Shown here: positions 56,853-64,000 of the stretch, piece by piece
Position numbering within the stretch: the stretch's first letter is position 1
Layout: each line of letters begins with the position of its first letter
DNA from: Sinotaia quadrata
Lineage: Eukaryota > Mollusca > Gastropoda > Architaenioglossa > Viviparidae
Reading direction: 5' to 3'
Assembly: GCA_028829895.1 (NCBI GenBank)
Contig: CM054178.1
Location: 87,168,058 to 87,232,057, forward strand
Length of the DNA stretch: 64,000 nucleotides
Notes under the pieces: generated by a model
Told to the model about the DNA's origin: nothing
The model's input: the letters and a program-made list of their open reading frames with translations, nothing else
The model's database searches: none
Program-made: the position numbers and the translations under genes

Positions 56853-57654
56853 CAGTCTCTTTCCACGACTTCTGTTTGACTGTCGGCTGAGATCCTAGGT
56901 CTCGGAATCTTACCAAGATTCTGGGAGATCCAAAGTTTTACGGAGGATGTGGGCACTTCCGAGGAGCGCTGCTTTGAGTAGTGGAGTGATTCTGTGGTTT
57001 CCAGGGAGTTTATTCAGGTAGCCTTCCAATTCTGATGTTATGTTCCCCAAGGCTCCTATCACTATTGGTATCACTTCTGCTTTTACATTCCACAGTCTCT
57101 GGATTTCTAATCTGAGGTCTTGGTATTTTTCTATTTTTTCTCTTTCTTTTGTCTTTATGTTTCTATCACTTGGAACAGCGACATCAATAATTGTTACTGT
57201 TCTGTTGGTCTTATTCAGAACTACAATGTCTGGTCGTCTTGCAGGAATCAACCGGTCTGTTCTTATCTCGAAGTCCCACAGTATTTTGACTTCTTGTGTT
57301 TCGATGACTGCTTCTGGTTGATGCATCCATGTTCTTTCTGGGGTTTTTATGCCATAGTTCTCACACAGATTTCTATGTATGTGTTTTGCCACTTCATTGT
57401 GTCGTTTGGTGTATTCTGTTCCAGCCAGAACCTGACATCCAGATAGTATGTGTTCTGTTGTCTCATCCATGGATTTGCAAAGTTTACATTTGGAATCATT
57501 TGAAATTTTCATGATTTTCGTTTTGTGTGCTTTGGTGTTGAGTGCTTGATCTTGTGCAGCTGTTATGAGTGCTTCTGTTTCTGCTTTCAATCCTGCCTCT
57601 TTCAACCATTTGTACGTTGATTGCTTTGTTGATATTTCGTCTGCTTGTCGTACA

Positions 57655-57655
<1 letters not shown>
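56853..57655 (-). mobile_element. R4/Dong-like copy c: C-terminal fragment
   Basis: 5'-truncated at sequence encoding VRQADE and flanked by TTA on both sides. The 231-codon minus frame (57605-56910) has the Cys/His motif (CKLCKSMDETTEHILSGC) and a restriction-like endonuclease core (RRPDIVV...IIDVAVPSD), ending LDLPESW. Confidence 0.83.
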
Positions 57656-57691
<36 letters not shown>

Positions 57692-57694
<3 letters not shown>

Positions 57695-59322
57695 TCTCTT
57701 TCCACGACTTCTGTTTGACTGTCGGCTGAGATCCTAGGTCTCGGAATCTTACCAAGATTCTGGGAGATCCAAAGTTTTACGGAGGATGTGGGCACTTCCG
57801 AGGAGCGCTGCTTTGAGTAGTGGAGAGATTCTGTGGTTTCCAGGGAGTTTATTCAGGTAGCCTTCCAATTCTGATGTTATGTTCCCCAAGGCTCCTATCA
57901 CTATAGGTATCACTTCTGCTTTTACATTCCACAGTCTCTGGATTTCTAATCTGAGGTCTTGGTATTTTTCTATTTTTTCTCTTTCTTTTGTTTTTATGTT
58001 TCTATCACTTGGAACAGCGACATCAATGATTGATACTGTTCTGTTGGCCTTATTGAGAACTACAATGTCTGGTCGTCTTGCAGGAATCACCCGGTCTGTT
58101 CTTATCTCGAAGTCCCACAGTATTTTGACTTCTTCTGTTTCGATGACTGCTTCTGTTTGATGCATCCATGTTCTTTCTGGGGTTTTTATGCCATAGTTCT
58201 CACACAGATTTCTATGTATGTGTTTTGCCACTTCATTGTGTCGTTTGGTGTATTCTGTTCCAGCCAGAACCTGACATCCAGATAGTATGTGTTCTGTTGT
58301 CTCATCCATGGATTTGCAAAGTCTACATTTGGAATCATTTGAAATTTTCATGATTTTCGTTTTGTGTGCTTTGGTGTTGAGTGCTTGATCTTGTGCAGCT
58401 GTTATGAGTGCTTCTGTTTCTGCTTTCAATCCTGCCTCTTTCAACCATTTGTACGTTGATTGCTTTGTTGATATTTCGTCTGCTTGTCGTACATATTGGC
58501 CATGTAGAGGTTTCTGTCTCCAGGTATGTGCTAGTTCTTGCTTCGTTGTTTTCTTCCATGTTTCTTTGTCTGTTTCTGGTGGTTGGAATAGTCCACTCCT
58601 TTTTACTAATTCTATCAGTGGATCATCTTTATTGTTATTCCAGATGTAGTCCACAAGGCCAATGACTTCTCCTTCAATGACATGTTTAATTTTCTTGAGA
58701 CCTCGGCCTCCCATTTTTCGAGATACATAGAGTCTGTCTACGTCTGCTTTTGGGTGTAAGGCTTTATGTATTGTGAGTAGTTTTCTTGTTTTCCTGTCCA
58801 GTTCATTTATTTCATTTGCTGTCCAATCTATGATACCTCCAGTGTAGCTTACTACAGGTATTGCGTATGCATTAAGGGCTTGTATTTTGTTCGCCTCATT
58901 TAGCTTGGATTTCAGGACTTGTCTAACACGTTTTTCATATTCTCTCTTAACTTTGGACTTCACTTCTCTCTGCATATTTTCTTGATGTTGTAGTATCCCA
59001 AGATACTTATATCCATTTTCTATTGAAACATCATTGATTTTTCCGATGTCGAATTGCAGGCCCTCTGTTGTTTTGACCTTGCCTTTCTGGATGACAATTC
59101 GTCCACATTTCTCAAGGCCGAATTTCATGTTGATGTCTTCACTGCAGATCTTGACAGTATTGATCAGTGATGTGATGTCACTTTCATTTTTACCGTACAG
59201 CTTGAGATCATCCATGTACAGTAGATGGCTGATAACCTGTCCTGCTTTCATTTTGTATCCTAACCCTGTTTTCTGGATCACGTGACTGAGAGGGTTCAGG
59301 ACAATGCAGAACAGCAGTGGCG

Positions 59323-59323
<1 letters not shown>
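57692..59323 (-). mobile_element. R4/Dong-like copy d: longest open copy, 5'-truncated
   Basis: Minus-strand frame of 510 codons (59281-57749) holds the RT from just before the YMDD box, the thumb/linker, the Cys/His motif CRLCKSMDETTEHILSGC and the endonuclease core with PD and a downstream D, ending LDLPESW. Truncated between the FQGD motif and the catalytic box by a TTA run. Lacks motif A, so it cannot be active alone. Nearly identical to copies b and c, hence recent. Confidence 0.85.
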
Positions 59324-59364
<41 letters not shown>

Positions 59365-59390
59365 AAATAATAATAATAATAATAATAATA
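59324..59390. repeat. (TTA)n-AACAA-(TAA)n junction between opposed R4 copies
   Basis: The triplet run changes strand in the middle: TTA units, then TAACAAA, then TAA units, where a minus copy and a plus copy meet 5' to 5'. Confidence 0.95.
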
Positions 59391-60020
59391 GACTCTGCAA
59401 ATCCATGGATGAGACAACAGAGCATATACTATCTGGATGTCAAGTTCTGGCTGGAACGGAATACACCAAACGACACAATGAAGTGGCAAAATACATACAT
59501 AGAAATCTGTGTGAGAACTATGGCATACAAACCCCAGAAAGAGCATGGATGCATCAACCAGAAGCAGTCACCGAAACAGAAGAAGTCAAAATACTGTGGG
59601 ACTTCGAGATAAGAACAGATCGGGTGATTCCTGCACGAAGACCAGACATTGTAGTTCTCAGTAAGGCCAACAGAACAGTATCAATCATTGATGTCGCTGT
59701 TCCAAGTGATAGAAACATAAAAACAAAAGAAAGAGAAAAAATAGAAAAATACCAAGACCTCAGATTAGAAATCCAGAGATTGTGGAATGTAAAAGCAGAA
59801 GTGATACCTATAGTGATAGGAGCCTTGGGGAACATAACATCTAAATTGGAAGGCTACCTGAATAAACTCCCTGGAAACCACAGAATTGCTCCACTACTCA
59901 AAGCAGCGCTCCTCGGAAGTGCCCATATCCTCCGTAAAACCTTGGATCTCCCAGAATCTTGGTAAGATTCCGAGACCTTGGATCATAACCTACAGTCAAA
60001 CAGAAGTCGTGGAAAGAGGC
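59391..60020 (+). mobile_element. R4/Dong-like copy e: plus-strand C-terminal fragment
   Basis: Begins inside the Cys/His motif (RLCKSMDETT) directly after the TAA run and runs through the endonuclease core to LDLPESW (stop at 59963-59965) and the 3' end GGAAAGAGGC, followed by TAA repeats. The frame is open. Confidence 0.83.
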
Positions 60021-60090
60021 ATAATAATAATAATAATAATAATAAATAATAATAATAATAATAATAAAATAAGGGAAAACTGAAGTCAAG

Positions 60091-60613
60091 ATCTCAAGCT
60101 ATATGGTAAAAATGAACGTGACATCACATCCCTGATCAATACTGTCAAGATCTGCAGTAAGGACATTAAAATGAAATTCGGCCTTGAGAAATGTGGACGA
60201 ATTGTCATCCAGAAAGACAAGGTCAAAACAACAGACAGCCTGCAATTCGACATCGGAAAAATCAACGATGTTTCAATGGAAAATGGATATAAGTATCTTG
60301 GGATACTACAGCATCAAGAAAATATGCAGAGAGAAGTGAAATCCAAAGTTAAGAGAGAATATTAAAAACGTGTTAGACGTCCTGAAGTCCAAGCTAAATG
60401 GGGTGAACAAAATACAAGCCCTTAATGCATACGCAATACCTGTAGTAAGCTACCCTGGAGGTATCATAGATTGGACAGCAAATGAAATAAATGAACTGGA
60501 CAGAAAAACAAGAAAACTACTCACAATAAATAAAGTCTTACACGCCAAAGCAGACGTAGACAGGCTCTATGTATCTCGAAAAATGGGAGGCCGAGATCTC
60601 AAGAAAATCAAAC
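60091..60613 (+). mobile_element. R4/Dong-like copy f: broken internal RT fragment
   Basis: Starts just after the YMDD region (ATCTCAAGCTATATGGTAAA) and ends at GGCCGAGATCTCAAGAAAAT. Two open pieces (60171-60365, 60370-60657) are separated by a stop. It lacks the 3' end, and so differs from the other copies. Confidence 0.78.
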
Positions 60614-62415
60614 GTTCACTTCTACCGATGAATATAACTTTTTACCGTTATTTTTAATGAGCAGCAGATAATCAGTGTCACAATGTAAAATATTAGTTAA
60701 TTTATCCACTTGATTCCATGCAGCAAAAGTAACAAAATAGTACATCGTCGTTGGGTGGTACTTCTGCCTTATTTAATTAACATTCATTCATCAGACATAT
60801 GGCTCACCCCAAGCCGATCCTTTTTACTGGTCATCCAAAGAATTAATTTATGTGTGGAGAAAGACAAGAACAAAATAATAATTACAAGTTACAATGAGTA
60901 TAAAATGAAAAATCGCAATAACACTCAATTCATTCTTACTATACAGTTTGTGCAACAGAAATCAATTCACAGTAATTCTTTTTCCCCACTCATCTCTAGT
61001 GACGGCGGTGGTAGACCGGCAATGACGGCATCCTACCCCATATTTTCTTTAGTTTTGATGTTCATCTGACACCGGTGATGGTCGTGGATTGTCTCCCCTT
61101 GGCTTAGGGCTACACCTTCACCATATTGTATTCCCAGAACTAAGCATATGAGTCCAAACCCAAAATTCAGCTAGAAAGACAAACGATAACAGTTCCTTGT
61201 AGTCTAAAAATCATCCGATAGTTACAATCTTAGAAAGAGCTATAATGCAGTCCTTACAATATCAGTACTCCAAAGTCAATAATAATTTCATAGATTCTGT
61301 ATTATTGTCGTATCAAATCAAATAAGCGTTAGCTTGTTAGTCAACTGTAACGTTAAACAAATCCTCCATTATTATAGATTGCAACATCATCAGTTATCAT
61401 ACAAAGACGACAATTGTATCAAATTTCAAACTAATCAACAATTCGCACTTGCAACAAAAAGTAATGGTCTTCCACTTTACTAATCATTTACATGCATGAA
61501 TGAAGAAATACATTATTTTCAAAATTAGAGTTTCACAATTTACAAAGAAAAAATGGCACAATGTATGCTTTACAAGTTTTACAAATTACCATTATTGTAA
61601 ATTTGCTGATAGGGTACTCGCTAATGTCCCACAGTACATGTCTGTATAAAGAATACATACATTATATATATATATAATTAAGAAATTTCTGGACATTCTA
61701 ATTAATAAAACATTTCAATTTATTCCTGTGAAGTCAGATGTATGCATATCATTCCCTGGATCACGCTGGACCCTATCAGTGTGCTGAGCGGAAGATTTCT
61801 TTAGACATTTTGTGTATTACGCTCCCTCCCCCTTTCACTTCAATAATTACTCGTTCGCACTTTTCCCTGGTGTATCTGTTCTTATTGTACGCCCCAGTAG
61901 TGAGACGCGAGCACACGATTCTCTCATACTCTCTTTTCTGCAATCATCTAAGAGGTCTAACATATAACATATGTTATATGTGTCTAACATATTTTACCTC
62001 TCTTTGCCACATGAGGTGACAAAGATATGTCGACTGCAGCTAATAAAAATACTTTACCTCCTAGCTAGCAATTACTGGTGAATTTAAATTCACCACAATA
62101 ACAATGATATTTGTTAAAGAATAAATAAAGAAGATATCAAATTTCATTAGGCATGGGCAGTGATTTGCCTTTTGACAGATGCCAACGCACACACGAGTTT
62201 ATATATAATAAATTATTAATAACAATTTAACCGATAAAATTAATGTAAGCAAAATTGCTCTAAATGAATTTAAAATGCCATTTTATATTATTTAGTTGAG
62301 TAATAACATGTTATTATATTTAATTAACTGTCTGCTACAAATCATAAATAAATATTTATCCCATTTACTTTTGCTGAGCAGATTCAATGTATTGTAAATT
62401 TAGATTTTCACGTAC
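60614..62415. other. Spacer downstream of the R4 array
   Basis: AT-rich, some GC-richer patches (about 61000-61130 and 61750-61900). Short open frames have no recognisable content. Nothing assigned. Confidence 0.45.
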
Positions 62416-63520
62416 TGTGGCGTGATTGGTTATGATTATTATTATTAAGAATCATCCATAACTAATTACAAGTGATTAGAATCTTAATTTAGGTTAATAA
62501 TAATTCTCCACCTGACACCACTCGTCTCTCTCACTTGGTCGATATGCGAGCACTGTAAACGTTTTCTCTCTTCCATGACATTAAAAACAAACATTTACTA
62601 TCACACAATAATTCTGTAGCTGCATAACCTCTTACCAAAGGAGAAAATAAATACGTCTTTAATCTATATTTAGAGAGCCCCCATCCACCCATTATCTCTC
62701 CCACATATGGTTATCAATATGTATAAGAAGGTCAATAAATTTAACAATAAATGTATTAAATCAAGAATCAAATATGCATATAACAAATGCAATGAAAAGA
62801 TAATTTGACATCAATATTTCACGTTCAAATAATTTCTATGCTTATAGTCTTATATATTATCACATAATTCAATAGATTAGTGTCAATATTAATCACACAG
62901 GATAATTTTTTTCAGAAAACAGAAATGGAGTTATAGAAATTATAATATATTTCACTTTTATGACTCAAGCTTATTGTTCACAATAGAATTGTCAGTTCTC
63001 AATGCATTCCTCTAGCGTGCTGAAGAATGTTCCATGAGCCACTATTCTCTTGAGACTAATCTGTAATCTGGGTGCTACTTCGCCATGTTATAGCAGAATA
63101 GCAATGTAGTACTTTCCAGTAACTTCCTTGTGCCAGAAATCCTAAGATGTAGTCAAGCATTCCTTGCCATCATACATTAACAGAGTTCAGTGTATTCTTA
63201 AATCTATCATGGTCATAGCAGTTTATAAATCAGCAATCCTGAAATTTATAGAAATTCTAGAAAGGCTGCTTCTTCCCTGTAAAATATAATCAGGGAACAA
63301 AGGCTAAGTTTTCTAGTTATTCATCTCTGACTATTCTTTCTTACATTCAAGTTTCAACTTAAAGTTTCCTGTAACAGTATTTATTAGCCCAATACATGCA
63401 TACAGCTTAATAAATACAACATATTAGTTTATATATGTTTTCACTAGAAACAAAGTCATGTGTGTAACATATAACATAATTCACAATTGTAGATGTAATA
63501 ATCTATTCACATAAAACCTC
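62416..63520 (-). mobile_element. LTR-like family 1, reverse copy, left part missing
   Basis: Starts TGTGGCGTGATTGGTTATGA (right terminus reversed), continues with CACTCGTCTCTCTCACTTGG and the CCAGTAACTTCCTTG region, and stops near CTATTCACATAAAACC, where a different sequence starting TGTGACAATAGGG takes over. Confidence 0.72.
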
Positions 63521-64000
63521 CTGTGACAATAGGGCAAATTATGCACCTTGCCCTTCTATTATTTTTTCTATATTAATAATTAGTAATTTTGATAGTTACT
63601 AGTTACTTCTGACCTCATGGCCGATTATGTAATCTGGCATACCCACCAATCTACATGCAGTAAAGGATTTAGGTAAAGCTCATTGATCACGTGATGGCAG
63701 TGGAGATGTATAGAAAGGGGGAGGTGACAGGGTATGAGAAGCCCTTATATGGACATTTGCATTCTGATTGATGATACGAGAGAACTTGTAGTTTGACCCA
63801 GAGTCATTCATATATATGTTGCTGATAGACCCACACATTCTTACTCACAAATCCCACACCATTCATGAAGGGTTGAAATCTTTGTAGATGAGAAGGTTTT
63901 GCACGTTTCATTCACGTTTTGCTCTGTCACACACAGAGCAAATGTAAATATCAAGTGTGTTAATAAACAATTATGTATAAATACAAGTATATAACTAACA
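63521..64000. other. Unassigned right edge, possible further insertion
   Basis: Begins TGTGACAATAGGGCAAATT exactly where family 1 similarity ends and runs to the window edge; AATAAA near 63963. It may be another LTR-like element continuing past the window, but only one end is visible. Confidence 0.35.

Overview
This is an AT-rich animal genome window, not bacterial. The evidence is split exons with GT-AG junctions in consistent phase, long introns, abundant GT, TATC, CAT and GA microsatellites, non-LTR and LTR-type retroelement copies, and no operon-like gene packing. The repeat style (long TATC and GT arrays, R4/Dong-type retrotransposons) and the look of the predicted proteins fit a lophotrochozoan, most likely a mollusc such as a gastropod. 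That placement is inference.

The main genes are two paralogues in tandem on the + strand. Gene A (coding 1909-13859, seven coding exons) reads as a protein of about 885 residues: signal peptide, about 160-residue extracellular-type domain with N-glycosylation sequons, short Cys-rich segment, about eight hydrophobic segments, and an acidic tail with three 20-residue repeats. Gene B (27203-47611) has counterparts of exons 1-6 with the same intron phases, but no counterpart of gene A's 706-bp last exon is recognisable anywhere downstream. I do not recognise the family. The copies share intron sequence and even microsatellites at equivalent places, so a whole segment was duplicated. Exon 6 differs most: gene A is displaced in frame relative to B, has an early in-frame donor and an 82-bp tandem duplication of its donor region, while B shows a GC-type donor.

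Between and after the genes the DNA is mainly repeats. At 18.7-25.9 kb there is a tandem array of about 1.93-kb units that carries minus-strand coding-like stretches; its fourth unit is split by a 2.08-kb LTR-like insertion with a perfect GATAG target duplication. At 15.3-17.6 kb an LTR-like element sits inside a degenerate minisatellite. At 28.6-36.8 kb an old R4-type non-LTR element is broken by one LTR-like element, followed by a second LTR-like copy that carries a third nested inside it with a perfect ATAAC duplication. At 44.2-52.7 kb there are three copies of another TG...CA repeat and two opposed copies of a further LTR-like repeat. At 55.3-60.6 kb six nearly identical, truncated or internally deleted R4/Dong-like copies lie end to end, separated by TTA/TAA triplet runs, which matches the known taste of this clade for TAA repeats.

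No tRNA, rRNA, CRISPR or prokaryotic features were recognised. The unknown membrane-protein pair and the triplet-punctuated R4 array are the parts most worth follow-up.
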